Assembly: GCA_947626605.1 (NCBI GenBank)
Contig: CANQSV010000001.1
Location: 45,018 to 109,017, forward strand
Reading direction: 5' to 3'
Length of the DNA: 64,000 bases
Source of the DNA: an uncultured Clostridia bacterium
GTDB taxonomy: Bacteria; Bacillota; Clostridia; TANB77; CAG-508
Shown: in pieces, positions 31,016 through 40,018 of the stretch
How the letters are laid out: every line of letters begins with the position of its first letter
How positions within the stretch are numbered: position 1 is the stretch's first letter
Notes under the pieces: model-generated
The model's input: only the letters and a program-made list of their open reading frames with translations
Told to the model about the DNA's origin: nothing
Database searches by the model: none
Program-made: the position numbers and the translations under genes

Positions 31016-31636
31016 TTATCTTGCCCCACCATTTCCCTTTGGACCTTTGTTATATTTTGATGGATCAGCACTATAAAATTTTCCGCTATGTATAAATCCA
31101 ACATACTTATTGCCTGCAAAAATCGGTTGATCTCCATCTTGAAAACTTTTGTAAAATCTTGTTCCTTCTCTTTGTTTATATTCAATTTTTGCTGTATAAT
31201 TGGTTGGTTTTTTAAATTTATATTTGTTTTCTTCTTCGTTTACTTGCTCAACCTCATATTCATCAACTTCATATCCTGACCCTAAAGCTATTGACTTTAT
31301 TGCTTCTGCTAATGTAGTCTTCTCACCTCTATACTGTACTTCTTGTTGATTCACATCTTTACAATATGCAATACTTCTTTGATATTTTCCTTCTCCTACT
31401 TTTATTCTTGTCATATAAATTGCTTTTTTCAAATACAATAATTCAGTAATAGGATCTCTACCCACTCCATGTTCATATTTCCATCCAGGATATTTCTCTA
31501 ATTCTTTTAAAGCAACTAAAGCATGTAAATCATCATCCGCCACAGGTATCTCCTCACCATCAACCAAAAAACCTCTAAAATCGTCAACAGTTGCTTTTAA
31601 CAATGCCATCATTTGTTCCTTTACTTTTTCTTCCAT
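31016..31636 (-). CDS. Protein of unknown function
   Basis: 206 residues from the ATG at 31636 (SD AGGGGG); an in-frame upstream extension lacks a ribosome-binding site. It is soluble and charged, without signal peptide or membrane segment. Visible features are KATVDDFRGFLVDGEEIPV, KYEHGVGRDPITELLYLKKA, a Glu/Lys-rich middle, FYKSFQDGDQPIFAGNKYVG and a Gly/Lys-rich end. I do not recognise a family. It lies upstream of sua5 in the same direction, separated by 41 bp, so it may be in that operon. Confidence 0.6.
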   Translation of the reverse strand: MEEKVKEQMMALLKATVDDFRGFLVDGEEIPVADDDLHALVALKELEKYPGWKYEHGVGRDPITELLYLKKAIYMTRIKVGEGKYQRSIAYCKDVNQQEVQYRGEKTTLAEAIKSIALGSGYEVDEYEVEQVNEEENKYKFKKPTNYTAKIEYKQREGTRFYKSFQDGDQPIFAGNKYVGFIHSGKFYSADPSKYNKGPKGNGGAR

Positions 31637-31745
31637 ATATTTTCCCCCTAAAATTCTTTTATTTCTCACAAATATATGATTATTATACCATACATTATTA
31701 TTTTGTGCCACATTATTAATTTTTAATAATGAATTTCTATTTATA

Positions 31746-31901
31746 GAGAATTTCTATGTTTTTTCGTAGCGAGCTTGTGTGGGGACCGACTAGCTAGAAA
31801 CAGTTAAGAAAATATCGAAGCAATCGCTAGCGAAATTGCGAGAATATTTTCTATACAGTTTCTACTAGTTGGGACGAGCAAGAAAAAAGCATAGAAATTC
31901 T
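31746..31901. repeat. Nested imperfect palindromic element
   Basis: About 156 bp. Outer arms AGAATTTCTATG and CATAGAAATTCT (12 bp), then TTTTTTC/GAAAAAA with a one-base bulge. A second arm pair is AGAAAC-GT-AGAAAATAT and its near complement at about 31795-31862, and at the centre GCAATCGCTAGCGAAATTGC is itself palindromic. The interior is GC-richer than the surroundings. No ORF. Similar in design to the element at 22038-22179 but different in sequence. Confidence 0.7.
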
Positions 31902-31911
31902 AGATAATTAT

Positions 31912-32040
31912 ATTAACATCTCTACCGTTTTTTGTTGTTCGGGTCGTCGGGGACGCCGACCCCTACAGCCTGTTACAGCGTCAGTATGCCTGCTGGACGC
32001 CGACCCCTACAGATGTACAATACATTAATTGTTCATTAAA
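31912..32040 (-). repeat. Composite intergenic repeat, copy 2
   Basis: Begins ATTAACATCTCTACCGTT as in copy 1 (13371). GGGTCGTCGGGGACGCCGACCC forms a hairpin. GGACGCCGACCCCTACAG occurs twice (31951-31968 and 31995-32012). The other end reads AATTGTTCATTAAATTA and runs into the last codon of mntP. Together with the element at 31746 it fills the whole gap 31712-32035, which holds no gene. Confidence 0.75.
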
Positions 32041-32599
32041 TTATATTTAAGTGCTCTAACAATATTTTCGTTCCTATTAGAATCAAAATTACTCCCCCAA
32101 CTAATTCTGCTTTCTTTTCATATTTATCCCCAAATATATTTCCTATTTTTACACCTATAATAGACAACACAAAAGTTATTATTCCTATAAAAAAAACTGG
32201 TAAGACTATATTTGTATTTAGAAAAGCTAGTGTTATTCCAACTGCTAATGCATCAATACTTGTTGCAACTGCTAATACTAGCATAACCTTTACTCCAACA
32301 TTGCTATTATATGATATCTCCTCATCTTTATTTAATGTTTCTAGAATCATCTTTCCACCTATAATTAAAAGAAGTATAAAAGCAATCCAATGATCAATTT
32401 GAGTAATTTTGCTTTCAAATCCAACGCCTAATACATATCCTATTAATGGCATCAGAGCTTGAAATCCTCCAAAATATAATCCAATAATTACTGCATTTTT
32501 CCAATTCATTTTCTTCATAGCTAAACCTTTACAAATAGCCACAGAAAAAGCATCCATTGCTAATCCAATACTTATTGCTATAATCTCAATTATTCCCAT
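32036..32599 (-). CDS. mntP: Manganese efflux pump MntP
   Basis: 187 residues, six membrane helices in two repeats (DUF204). Conserved acidic membrane motifs are [17 protein letters not shown] (about 12-28) and [15 protein letters not shown] (about 112-126). Exports Mn2+. The last codons and TAA run into the composite repeat. ATG with AGAGGAG. I looked for a yybP-ykoY manganese riboswitch in the short 67-bp gap upstream and saw none, only a hairpin. Confidence 0.93.
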   Translation of the reverse strand: MGIIEIIAISIGLAMDAFSVAICKGLAMKKMNWKNAVIIGLYFGGFQALMPLIGYVLGVGFESKITQIDHWIAFILLLIIGGKMILETLNKDEEISYNSNVGVKVMLVLAVATSIDALAVGITLAFLNTNIVLPVFFIGIITFVLSIIGVKIGNIFGDKYEKKAELVGGVILILIGTKILLEHLNII

Positions 32600-32621
32600 G
32601 TAAATCTCCTCTTTTATAACA

Positions 32622-32651
32622 TTAATGGGGCAATAAAAATTGTCCCATTAA
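32622..32651. terminator. Hairpin between ddl and mntP
   Basis: TTAATGGGGCAAT and ATTGTCCCATTAA, 13 bp with one mismatch, 16 bp after the ddl stop. There is no clear T-run on the minus strand, so it is a possible weak terminator or mntP leader structure. Confidence 0.45.
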
Positions 32652-32666
32652 ATTTTTTGAATATTA

Positions 32667-33863
32667 TTAGATTACTTTTGTTCCTTTACTTCCTTTTAAT
32701 CCATTAAGGTTTATTCCTTCTAATATTTTTGTATCAAATGAGTATGTAATACTTTTTTCCTCTCTATCTCTCTTTAAAGCTGAACTTATTACTTTATCTA
32801 ATAATTCTGAATAGTTAACATTTATTGGTTCCCATAGATAAAAACTTAATGAACCAGGAATTGTATTTATTTCATTTACCCAAATTTCATTAGTTTTATA
32901 ATCCATTATAAAATCTATTCTTGATACTCCATTACATCCTAATACTTTAAAAGTATCAACTGCTAATTTTCTAATTTTTTCTCTTGTTTCTGCTGAAATA
33001 TCTGCTGGTATTTTTCTTTGCAAACTTGCCATACCTTTACTTCCAGTCTTTTTACTTCCTCCAATATACTTATCTTCATAGCTTAAGATTTCATCTGTAC
33101 TTATTGGCTCTTCACATTCTGAAGCATTTGCCTCCTCATAATCACCCACTACAGAACAATTAATTTCTTTTAGATTAGTAATAGCCTTTTCTATTAGTAT
33201 ATTCATTGCAAATTGAAAAGCATAATCAACCGCTTCTTGAAGTTCTTCTTTATTTCTTGCTACTTTTATTCCAACACTAGAACCTAAATTTATTGGTTTT
33301 ACAATTACTGGATAATCAATCTTCTCTTCTACTCTTTTTATTATATCATCACAATTTGTAGTGTATTCATTCATATTAAATCTCAAACAATCTAGTACAG
33401 GTATATTATTATCCTTTAAAACAGTTTTCATCACATATTTATCCATTCCTATTGCAGAAGATAATACATCTGGTCCAACGAAAGGTATACCTAATGTTTT
33501 AAAATATCCTTGAAGTGCTCCATCTTCAACATTTGTTCCATGTACAATTGGAAATGCAATATCTATATAATCATACTCATTTTTTCCAAATTTTTTTAAT
33601 GGATATTTTACAATATCAACTCTATCTTTGTTAGGAACTAAAATTACTCTTTGACTTTCTTCTATTAGTTTTTTTAAGTGTCTATATTCTTCTACTTTAG
33701 CTATCTTTTCTCCTACATACATTTCATTTTCTCTAGTAATATATATAGGAATAACATCATATTTTTCTTTATTCAAATTATTTATGGCTTGAATTGCTGA
33801 TATAATTGATACTTCGTGTTCAACACTTCTTCCTCCAAAGAAAACTCCTAATTTTATTTTCAT
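32667..33863 (-). CDS. ddl: D-alanine--D-alanine ligase
   Basis: 398 residues from the ATG at 33863 (SD AGGAGTG); an extension to 33902 overlaps the end of the upstream gene. ATP-grasp enzyme making D-Ala-D-Ala for peptidoglycan. Visible: FGGRSVEHEVSIISA (N-terminal D-Ala loop), PIVHGTNVEDGALQGY, PFVGPDVLSSAIGMDKY, VIVKPINLGSSVGI and VNEINTIPGSLSFYLWE. The central Lys/Gly-rich loop is longer than in E. coli DdlB. It starts 17 bp after the MurF-like gene, which uses its product. Confidence 0.96.
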   Translation of the reverse strand: MKIKLGVFFGGRSVEHEVSIISAIQAINNLNKEKYDVIPIYITRENEMYVGEKIAKVEEYRHLKKLIEESQRVILVPNKDRVDIVKYPLKKFGKNEYDYIDIAFPIVHGTNVEDGALQGYFKTLGIPFVGPDVLSSAIGMDKYVMKTVLKDNNIPVLDCLRFNMNEYTTNCDDIIKRVEEKIDYPVIVKPINLGSSVGIKVARNKEELQEAVDYAFQFAMNILIEKAITNLKEINCSVVGDYEEANASECEEPISTDEILSYEDKYIGGSKKTGSKGMASLQRKIPADISAETREKIRKLAVDTFKVLGCNGVSRIDFIMDYKTNEIWVNEINTIPGSLSFYLWEPINVNYSELLDKVISSALKRDREEKSITYSFDTKILEGINLNGLKGSKGTKVI

Positions 33864-33879
33864 GTATATCACTCCTTTA

Positions 33880-35421
33880 CTAATAATTATCTGGTAAATC
33901 ATTTTCTAATAAAATAATTTTTTCTTTTCCATACTCTCCAAGTTCATTTGCTTTTGCCATTGCCTCATCTAACGAATCAACAACAAATAATTTATTCTTA
34001 TCAAAATTTTTTGCTTCTATACCATCTTTTATTGGCTTTGTTTGTTCTTTTCCAACTAATACTATATAATCACATTTTTGAGTTGCATATTCTCCAAATT
34101 CAAAATTGCATTTATATTGTTTTTCTCCTAATTCAATCATTCCTGGTGTTATTAATATTCTAGTTCCATCAAATGAATGTAAAACATTAAGTGCAGCTCG
34201 TGCTCCTGCTGGATTTGAATTATATGCATCATCTATTATGGTATTATTTCCTCTTTTTATAATTTGAAGTCTGTGCTCTGCCGTTTCTAATAACCTTACT
34301 TTTGATTTAATCTTCTCAGTTTCTACACCTAATTCTTTAGCTAATGCTAATGCTCCTGTAATATTTATAACATTGTGTTCACCTAATAATTTTGATGAAA
34401 ACTCTTTTTCTTCTCCGTCTAATATCATTTTGAAACTTAAACCATTTGATGTATTTTTTATATCATACGAATTGTATTTGTATTCTTTATTATTTGTTCC
34501 ATAATATATGTAATTATCCTTTTTTTCTTTTTGCTTAATATACTCATTATCTGCATTTAAAAACACTAAGCCATCTTCTGGAATACTATCTGCTAACTCA
34601 AATTTAGTATTAATTATATTTTCTATAGACTTAAAACTTTCCAAATGTTGTTCTCCAATTGATGTTATTATTCCATATTTTGGCTTTACCAAATCACATA
34701 TTTCTTTAATATCTCCTTTTTTAGTTGCCCCCATTTCACATACAAACACTTCATGTGTAGCTTTTAGATTTTCTCTTATAGTTCTTACAACACCTAAGGT
34801 TGTATTGAAATTTTGAGGTGTTATTAAAACATTATATTTACTAGATAAAATCTTGCCTAAAAAAGTTTTCATTGTAGTTTTACCATAACTTCCTGTTACA
34901 CCTATTACGATTAAGTTTGGCATACTTTCTAACTTCTTTTTAGCATCTTTAATATATCCTTTTGTTATTAAATTATTTACTGGCATATTTATATAATTTG
35001 CAATTAAAACTTCGATAGGTAACAATAGATTTAATATTGCCATTGCAATAATGTATTTATATCCAAATATTATTTTTGTTATTGCTATTAGAATTATTGA
35101 TATTACATTTATAGTTAATAGTAATCTCTTCATTCTATTTGTATATGCAAATGGTTTTTTTGCTTTTTTAGGTTTATTTATAAATGCCATCAATAGAAAT
35201 AATGATATTACTAATATTTGAATAACCGTTTTCTCTATTGCCAAAAACAATATTGGAATCATGGATACACTTCTAAATAATAATTTTCCAATGTTCTTTT
35301 TTATCCATTTTATATGCTCCTTAATCTTATAATAATTTAATTGGAACATATGAAGATTATATATAGTATATAAAAAATAACTTATATAAAAAGCTATTAG
35401 TGTTATAATAAAAATCACCAT
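33880..35421 (-). CDS. MurF-like UDP-MurNAc-tripeptide--D-Ala-D-Ala ligase with membrane N-terminus
   Basis: 513 residues. Residues about 1-160 contain about five hydrophobic segments instead of the usual soluble MurF N-terminal domain. The Mur ligase core follows: ATP loop VIGVTGSYGKTTMKTFLG (about 172-189), VFVCEMGATKKGDIKEI, GIITSIGEQHLESF and the C-terminal DDAYNSNPAGARAALNVL. That last motif is MurF-typical. Adjacency to ddl supports D-Ala-D-Ala addition. The membrane part would place the enzyme at the inner face beside MraY. ATG with GGGGAG. Confidence 0.85.
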   Translation of the reverse strand: MVIFIITLIAFYISYFLYTIYNLHMFQLNYYKIKEHIKWIKKNIGKLLFRSVSMIPILFLAIEKTVIQILVISLFLLMAFINKPKKAKKPFAYTNRMKRLLLTINVISIILIAITKIIFGYKYIIAMAILNLLLPIEVLIANYINMPVNNLITKGYIKDAKKKLESMPNLIVIGVTGSYGKTTMKTFLGKILSSKYNVLITPQNFNTTLGVVRTIRENLKATHEVFVCEMGATKKGDIKEICDLVKPKYGIITSIGEQHLESFKSIENIINTKFELADSIPEDGLVFLNADNEYIKQKEKKDNYIYYGTNNKEYKYNSYDIKNTSNGLSFKMILDGEEKEFSSKLLGEHNVINITGALALAKELGVETEKIKSKVRLLETAEHRLQIIKRGNNTIIDDAYNSNPAGARAALNVLHSFDGTRILITPGMIELGEKQYKCNFEFGEYATQKCDYIVLVGKEQTKPIKDGIEAKNFDKNKLFVVDSLDEAMAKANELGEYGKEKIILLENDLPDNY

Positions 35422-35460
35422 TTTTATAAAACTCCCCTTTAATTTTTCTTTTTTTAACCC

Positions 35461-36234
35461 TTATTTAAAAAAAGAGTTTAGAACTTTGTTTATTAATATT
35501 GGCTGTTCAAGGAATGAAAAATGACCTGCTCCTTGTACTGTTACTAATCCTGCATCTTTTATTAGAGATTCCATTTTCTTTGCATCCTCTATAGGAGTTG
35601 CTGTATCTTTATCTCCCCAAATTAAAAGTGTTGATTGCTTTATATTGGGCAATAAATCTGTTAAGTCCTCATTTACTGTCTTTACCAATGTATCTCTCAT
35701 AATAGGTGTAGCGTTTCTATAATCTTCAGATCCAAATTTTTTCTTAATATTATTTAATAAGTTTGGAAAAATTTTCGAAACAATTTTATTTCCTACTAAT
35801 ATTTTTAATACTTTATATACTTTTGTTTTCATAGAAGTTTTTTTGCTCTTTTCTGGCTTTATTCCCGCACTATCCACTAAAACTAATTTATCTACTTTAA
35901 ATTTCAAATTTTCTCTATTTACTAATTTTATAATTACTCTGCCACCAAAAGAATGTCCTAATATGCTTAATTCTTTTATATTCATTTTTTCTATAAACTC
36001 AATTACAAAGTCTACATATCTATCTACATCCCATGCCTCTTTTGGTTCATCTGTTCCACCAAATCCCGGCAAATCTATTGCATATACTTTATTATTTTTC
36101 GATAAGTTCTCTATTATTGCTCCAAATAAGTCTAATTTAGCCCCCCAACCATGAAGCAATAATATATTTTTTCCTTCGCCTTTTACTATATAATTTGTAT
36201 TAATATCTTGTATTTTTATATTCAAAAGTCTCAT
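35461..36234 (-). CDS. Alpha/beta hydrolase
   Basis: 257 residues. The oxyanion motif LLHGWGAKLD is near residue 26, the nucleophile elbow ILGHSFGGRV near 92, the acid in LLIWGDKDTATP near 208 and the histidine in GAGHFSFLEQP near 237: a complete Ser-Asp-His triad, with a helical cap between. Substrate unknown; similar to esterase/lactonase-type enzymes. The ATG at 36234 directly abuts AAAGG, so a TTG nine bases later may be the real start. Confidence 0.88.
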   Translation of the reverse strand: MRLLNIKIQDINTNYIVKGEGKNILLLHGWGAKLDLFGAIIENLSKNNKVYAIDLPGFGGTDEPKEAWDVDRYVDFVIEFIEKMNIKELSILGHSFGGRVIIKLVNRENLKFKVDKLVLVDSAGIKPEKSKKTSMKTKVYKVLKILVGNKIVSKIFPNLLNNIKKKFGSEDYRNATPIMRDTLVKTVNEDLTDLLPNIKQSTLLIWGDKDTATPIEDAKKMESLIKDAGLVTVQGAGHFSFLEQPILINKVLNSFFK

Positions 36235-36336
36235 CCTTTATTGAATAAATTTAAAATGAAATAAAATCTTATTTTCATTATTTGTAATTCTAGCACATTA
36301 AAGTTTTATTTTCAATAGAAACATTAAAAGTAAAAA

Positions 36337-36361
36337 AGTACCAAGTTATACTTGATACTTT
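36337..36361 (-). terminator. Terminator after the 36385 membrane-protein gene
   Basis: AAGTATCAAGT and ACTTGGTACTT on the minus strand (one G-U) with a 3-nt loop, followed by TTTTACTTTT. Confidence 0.75.
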
Positions 36362-36384
36362 ATATATATTAATTATTTTTTTAA

Positions 36385-37080
36385 TTATTCATTAGGTGTT
36401 GGTTCTTCTTTTGGTTCTGCTTTTACTGCTTCTTCAACCTTATCTTCTGGTTTGTATAGTAATGGATATGCAACTAATGCTGCTGATCCTAATACTACAA
36501 AAACAAGTCCTAAACCTATTGAAAATTTAGCTTCTAGATAATAACCTTTCATACTATCTAATCTCTCATTAACTTCTTTATATTCCATGTCTGCATCATC
36601 TGCGAATCCTGCTTTTAAAGGCATTTTCCATGTTGCTACCATAATAACAAGGATTATAATAGCTGGTAAGCAAACTACTTTTAGATTTTTTAATTTGCTC
36701 CAAAAGCTTATTTTTTGTATTTTTTCTGCTGGAACTTTTTTCTCTATAAAGTCTATAAAAACTAAACATGTGGCAATAACTGCTAATATTAACATTACAT
36801 ATCCGCCCCAATAGTTCATAGATGTTTCTTCTATTGTATAAGATTTAGCCAAACTGTTTACACTATCTATTTCAGAGTCAATACGCTTACTAATTTCTTC
36901 ATCGCTTAACCAGCTTCCTGCTGATTCTTTAATAGATGTTTTAATTTTGTCTTTATCAACTTTAAAACTTAACTTTCCAACATTGAAAAATAATCCAAGT
37001 ATTACTAATACAATACCAATTATGGCAAGAATTTTAGTTGTTTTAACTTTAGATTTTACTGTGTTTAAAACATTTTCCAT
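36385..37080 (-). CDS. Membrane protein of unknown function
   Basis: 231 residues with four hydrophobic segments (about 17-34, 93-111, 133-150, 188-207). Between the first two lies an extracytoplasmic helical region (DEEISKRIDSEIDSVNSLAK). The C-terminal tail is Glu/Lys/Pro-rich. The domain pattern is that of small Clostridia membrane proteins without known function. ATG with AGGAGG. Its leader is about 130 nt long, starts at a consensus promoter and contains copy B of the hairpin/U-tract element, the clearest sign of regulation. Confidence 0.7.
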   Translation of the reverse strand: MENVLNTVKSKVKTTKILAIIGIVLVILGLFFNVGKLSFKVDKDKIKTSIKESAGSWLSDEEISKRIDSEIDSVNSLAKSYTIEETSMNYWGGYVMLILAVIATCLVFIDFIEKKVPAEKIQKISFWSKLKNLKVVCLPAIIILVIMVATWKMPLKAGFADDADMEYKEVNERLDSMKGYYLEAKFSIGLGLVFVVLGSAALVAYPLLYKPEDKVEEAVKAEPKEEPTPNE

Positions 37081-37110
37081 CTTTTACTCCTCCTTAAATT
37101 TTATAAAAAA

Positions 37111-37160
37111 GCGAATTGACAAATTTTAAATAACTTGGTATTGAATTTTGTACCATTCGC
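37111..37160 (-). ncRNA. Leader hairpin with U-tract, copy B
   Basis: Begins GCGAAT and ends ATTCGC on the plus strand, with a near-complementary interior. On the minus strand it is followed by CTTTTTTATA and then the SD, 30 nt before the ATG at 37080. Related to 2177-2227 and 50819-50870. Confidence 0.7.
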
Positions 37161-37218
37161 AAATTTATTATCGGTGCTTTTCTCTTAATATAAAGAAAAA
37201 ATTCCTACAATATAAAAT

Positions 37219-37247
37219 AGTATATCTGAAAAAAAATCGTTTGTCAA
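37219..37247 (-). promoter_or_regulatory. Promoter for the gene at 36385
   Basis: TTGACA, 17-nt spacer, TATACT on the minus strand. The TGTAGGAATTTT just downstream recurs as AGTAGGAATTTT ahead of copy C. Confidence 0.82.
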
Positions 37248-37250
37248 TAA

Positions 37251-38693
37251 TTAATATTGTCTTCCCCAAACCACCATTTTATTAGCTTTTTTCCCACAAC
37301 ATACACATTTATCTCCTAAATTTTCTTGCTCAAAAGGCATACATCTTGATTTTGCCGCTGTTAATTCTTTTATTTTTTCTTCACAAGCAACATCACCACA
37401 CCACATTGTTTTTATAAAACCTTGTTTTTCATTTATTTGTTTTTGAAATTCTTCTAAATTATATGCTATTGTTGTTCTTTCTTCTAAACGTTTTTTACAC
37501 TCATTATACATATTATTATGAATATCTATTAATAATTTTTCAAGCACTTCGTTTAAATTACTTAACTCTACAGTTTCTTTTTCTCCTGTATCTCTTCTAA
37601 CTACTACACAAACTCCATTTTCTATATCTCTTGGTCCAAGTTCTATTCTTACAGGCACTCCTCTCATTTCCCAATCATTAAATTTATATCCTGTAGAATA
37701 ATTATCTCTATCATCTAATTTTATTCTAAAATTTTTCTTTAAATTTTCAAAAACTTCATTTGCTTTTTCCAAAACTCCCTCTTTGTGTTGTGCAATTGGA
37801 ACTATCACAACTTGAATTGGAGCAACTTTTGGTGGTATTCTTAACCCTCTATTATCTCCATGAGCCATTATTATAGTTCCTATTAGCCTCGTTGTACATC
37901 CCCATGAAGTTTGATAAGCATATTCTTCTTTTCCTTCTCTATTTTGAAATTTTATATCAAATGGTTTTGAAAAGTTTTGTCCAAAATAATGAGATGTTGC
38001 AGTTTGCAATGCTTTTCCATCATGCATCATTGTTTCTATTGTATATGTTTCTTCTGCTCCTGCGAATTTTTCCTTTTCTGTTTTTATTCCTTTTACAGTT
38101 GGAATTGCTAATAAATTTTCAACAACATCATTATATATTTCTAACATTTGCAAAGTCCTTGCTCTTGCCTCTTCTGCTGTTTCATGAAGAGTATGACCTT
38201 CTTGCCATAAAAATTCTCTAGAACGTAAAAATGGTCTTGTTTCCATTTCCCATCTAAATACATTACACCATTGATTATATAATATTGGTAAATCTCTCCA
38301 CGAATTAAGCCATTTTGAATACATTGTTGCTATTATTGTTTCTGATGTTGGTCTTATACAATATTTTTCTTCTAACTTTTTATCTCCTGCTTCAGTAACC
38401 CATGCAACTTCTGGTGCAAATCCTTCTACATGGTCTTTTTCTTTTTGAAGCAAACTCTCTGGAATTAATAATGGAAAATATGCATTTTCTACTCCTGTTT
38501 CTTTAAACTTTTGATCAGTATATTTTTGTATATTTTCCCATATTGCATATCCATATGGTTTTATTGCTATACACCCTTTTGTATCTGTATAATCAGCTAA
38601 ATCTGCCTTTATTACTATATCTGTATACCACCTTGCAAAATCATCTTCTATATTTGTTATCTCTTTAACAAAGTCTTCTTTATTTTTTCCCAT
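37251..38693 (-). CDS. proS: Prolyl-tRNA synthetase, archaeal/eukaryote-like type
   Basis: 480 residues. Class II synthetase without the editing insertion of E. coli-type ProRS and with the C-terminal zinc-ribbon extension ([28 protein letters not shown]). Motif 2 region [19 protein letters not shown] and motif 3 [14 protein letters not shown] are present, as is [15 protein letters not shown]. This type is common in Clostridia and Mollicutes. It charges tRNA-Pro with proline. ATG with GAAGGGAAGAG. No T-box leader is visible in the 39 bp to scpB. Confidence 0.97.
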   Translation of the reverse strand: MGKNKEDFVKEITNIEDDFARWYTDIVIKADLADYTDTKGCIAIKPYGYAIWENIQKYTDQKFKETGVENAYFPLLIPESLLQKEKDHVEGFAPEVAWVTEAGDKKLEEKYCIRPTSETIIATMYSKWLNSWRDLPILYNQWCNVFRWEMETRPFLRSREFLWQEGHTLHETAEEARARTLQMLEIYNDVVENLLAIPTVKGIKTEKEKFAGAEETYTIETMMHDGKALQTATSHYFGQNFSKPFDIKFQNREGKEEYAYQTSWGCTTRLIGTIIMAHGDNRGLRIPPKVAPIQVVIVPIAQHKEGVLEKANEVFENLKKNFRIKLDDRDNYSTGYKFNDWEMRGVPVRIELGPRDIENGVCVVVRRDTGEKETVELSNLNEVLEKLLIDIHNNMYNECKKRLEERTTIAYNLEEFQKQINEKQGFIKTMWCGDVACEEKIKELTAAKSRCMPFEQENLGDKCVCCGKKANKMVVWGRQY

Positions 38694-38732
38694 TTTTATC
38701 TCTTCCCTTCAAATAAATTACAAATTATGTTG

Positions 38733-39347
38733 TTAATTTTCTGTTATACTTTCTTCATTTTCAACCTTCCCATCCCTTGCGGGTTCTGGAGCCTCCATTA
38801 TGTCATCTATAACTATTTGTTGGTTTTCATCTAACTTATATTTTGGAAGTTCTGGTAATTCATCTAAAGAAGAGAATCCAAATAATTTTAAAAATTCATT
38901 GGTAGTTTTATACATTGTTGGTCTTCCTGGAGCATCTGATTTTCCTGCATCCTCTATAATATTGTGTTCTAACAATCTATATATAGTAGCATCTGAATTA
39001 ACTCCTCTTATTGCATCAATTTCTGCTCTCGTAATTTTTGGATTATATGCAATAATAGCTAGTGTTTCTAATGCTGCCTGTGACAAATTAGGCTTACTCC
39101 TTTTATCAACTATAGAATATATATATTCATAGTTTTCTTTTCTAGTAGTAAACTGATATGCATCATTTATTTTTATTATTTCAATTCCTCTTCCTTGTTC
39201 ATTAAACTCATTTTTCATATTTTCGATAATATTAATAATATCTTCTTTTGGCATTTCTAAAGACATTACTAATTCATTTATTTCTACTGGTCTTCCCACT
39301 GAAAAAAGAATTGATTCTATTATTGATTTTGCACTTTTTATTTCCAT
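38733..39347 (-). CDS. scpB: Segregation and condensation protein B
   Basis: 204 residues from the ATG at 39347 (SD GAGAGGTAG). Two winged helices: ESILFSVGRPVEINELVMSL at the start and LSQAALETLAIIAYNPKITRAEIDAIRGVNS in the middle, the family signature. It regulates the SMC-ScpA condensin. scpA, the usual upstream partner, is not next to it here. The C-terminal tail is acidic. Own promoter at 39376-39404. Confidence 0.95.
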   Translation of the reverse strand: MEIKSAKSIIESILFSVGRPVEINELVMSLEMPKEDIINIIENMKNEFNEQGRGIEIIKINDAYQFTTRKENYEYIYSIVDKRSKPNLSQAALETLAIIAYNPKITRAEIDAIRGVNSDATIYRLLEHNIIEDAGKSDAPGRPTMYKTTNEFLKLFGFSSLDELPELPKYKLDENQQIVIDDIMEAPEPARDGKVENEESITEN

Positions 39348-39375
39348 AAATCTACCTCTCATTTTTAATATATAT

Positions 39376-39404
39376 ATTATTACACGATTTTTACCAAGTG
39401 TCAA
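39376..39404 (-). promoter_or_regulatory. scpB promoter
   Basis: TTGACA, 17-nt spacer, AATAAT on the minus strand. Confidence 0.75.
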
Positions 39405-39463
39405 CACACATAGAGTATACTACTCCTTATATTTTTCAAATAATATATCATTGAATTTTATAC

Positions 39464-39492
39464 TTGTCTTTTCCTTTTTTGTATGATAATAT
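39464..39492 (+). promoter_or_regulatory. Promoter of the 39534 ORF
   Basis: TTGTCT, 17-nt spacer, TAATAT (also readable as an extended -10 around TGATAAT). Confidence 0.6.
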
Positions 39493-39533
39493 TAACTTAG
39501 TTAGTAATTATATCTTGAAAGGGGTACTATACT

Positions 39534-39725
39534 ATGAATGAAAAAGAGGAACAGAAAAAAATCGAAGTTGTTTCAGGAGATGGTTCAGATTTAGATATTT
39601 CTCCTGTTTATGACCATGTAAATGTAAATAGAAATCAACAAAAGCCTAAACATATTATTATACCAAAATCTACTTCTGAAAAAAAAGAAAATTCTGAAGA
39701 TAAAACTGATAAAGAATCTAATTAA
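39534..39725 (+). CDS. Small hydrophilic protein
   Basis: 63 residues, no family recognised. It is charged and disordered-looking: Glu/Lys-rich ends around a middle segment DLDISPVYDHVNVNRN. It has an SD (AAAGGGG), an upstream promoter and a clean terminator 16 bp after the stop, so it is a genuine monocistronic gene despite its size. Confidence 0.6.
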   Translation: MNEKEEQKKIEVVSGDGSDLDISPVYDHVNVNRNQQKPKHIIIPKSTSEKKENSEDKTDKESN

Positions 39726-39741
39726 TATTTTTATAGAAACG

Positions 39742-39777
39742 AAAAAAATAACATGTGCCAAAACATGTTATTTTTTT
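39742..39777 (+). terminator. Terminator of the 39534 ORF
   Basis: 15-bp perfect stem AAAAAAATAACATGT / ACATGTTATTTTTTT with a 6-nt loop. It lies immediately beyond the tRNA 3' end and may serve the tRNA on the minus strand too. Confidence 0.88.
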
Positions 39778-39779
39778 TA

Positions 39780-39856
39780 TGGTAGCGAGAAATGGATTCG
39801 AACCATCGACCCACTGGGTATGAACCAGTTGCTCTAGCCAACTGAGCTATCTCGCC
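39780..39856 (-). tRNA. tRNA-Met (CAT), elongator type
   Basis: 77 nt with encoded CCA. Acceptor GGCGAGA pairs with TCTCGCT; D-arm AGCTCAGTTGG; anticodon loop TTCATAC on stem ACTGG/CCAGT; T-loop GGTTCGAATCC. The sequence closely resembles Bacillus elongator tRNA-Met, and the first acceptor pair is G-T rather than the mismatched C-A of an initiator. A CAT anticodon could also be tRNA-Ile2, but the body favours Met. Confidence 0.93.
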
Positions 39857-40018
39857 ATTTATAATTGAACCAGTGATTATTATAATGGTAATTCTAGTTT
39901 TTGTCAATAAAAATATTCTAAAATTTTAATATTATTTGTACAACTATTGAAAATATTATAAATGTTAGTATATTAATTCTTTATACTAACATTTATATGT
40001 ATAACACTTTATATATGA

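Noticed and set aside
32600-32666. Possible manganese riboswitch ahead of mntP
   Set aside because: Only 67 bp and one simple hairpin; none of the yybP-ykoY conserved loops can be seen.
38694-38732. Possible T-box ahead of proS
   Set aside because: The gap is 39 bp, far too short for a T-box leader.
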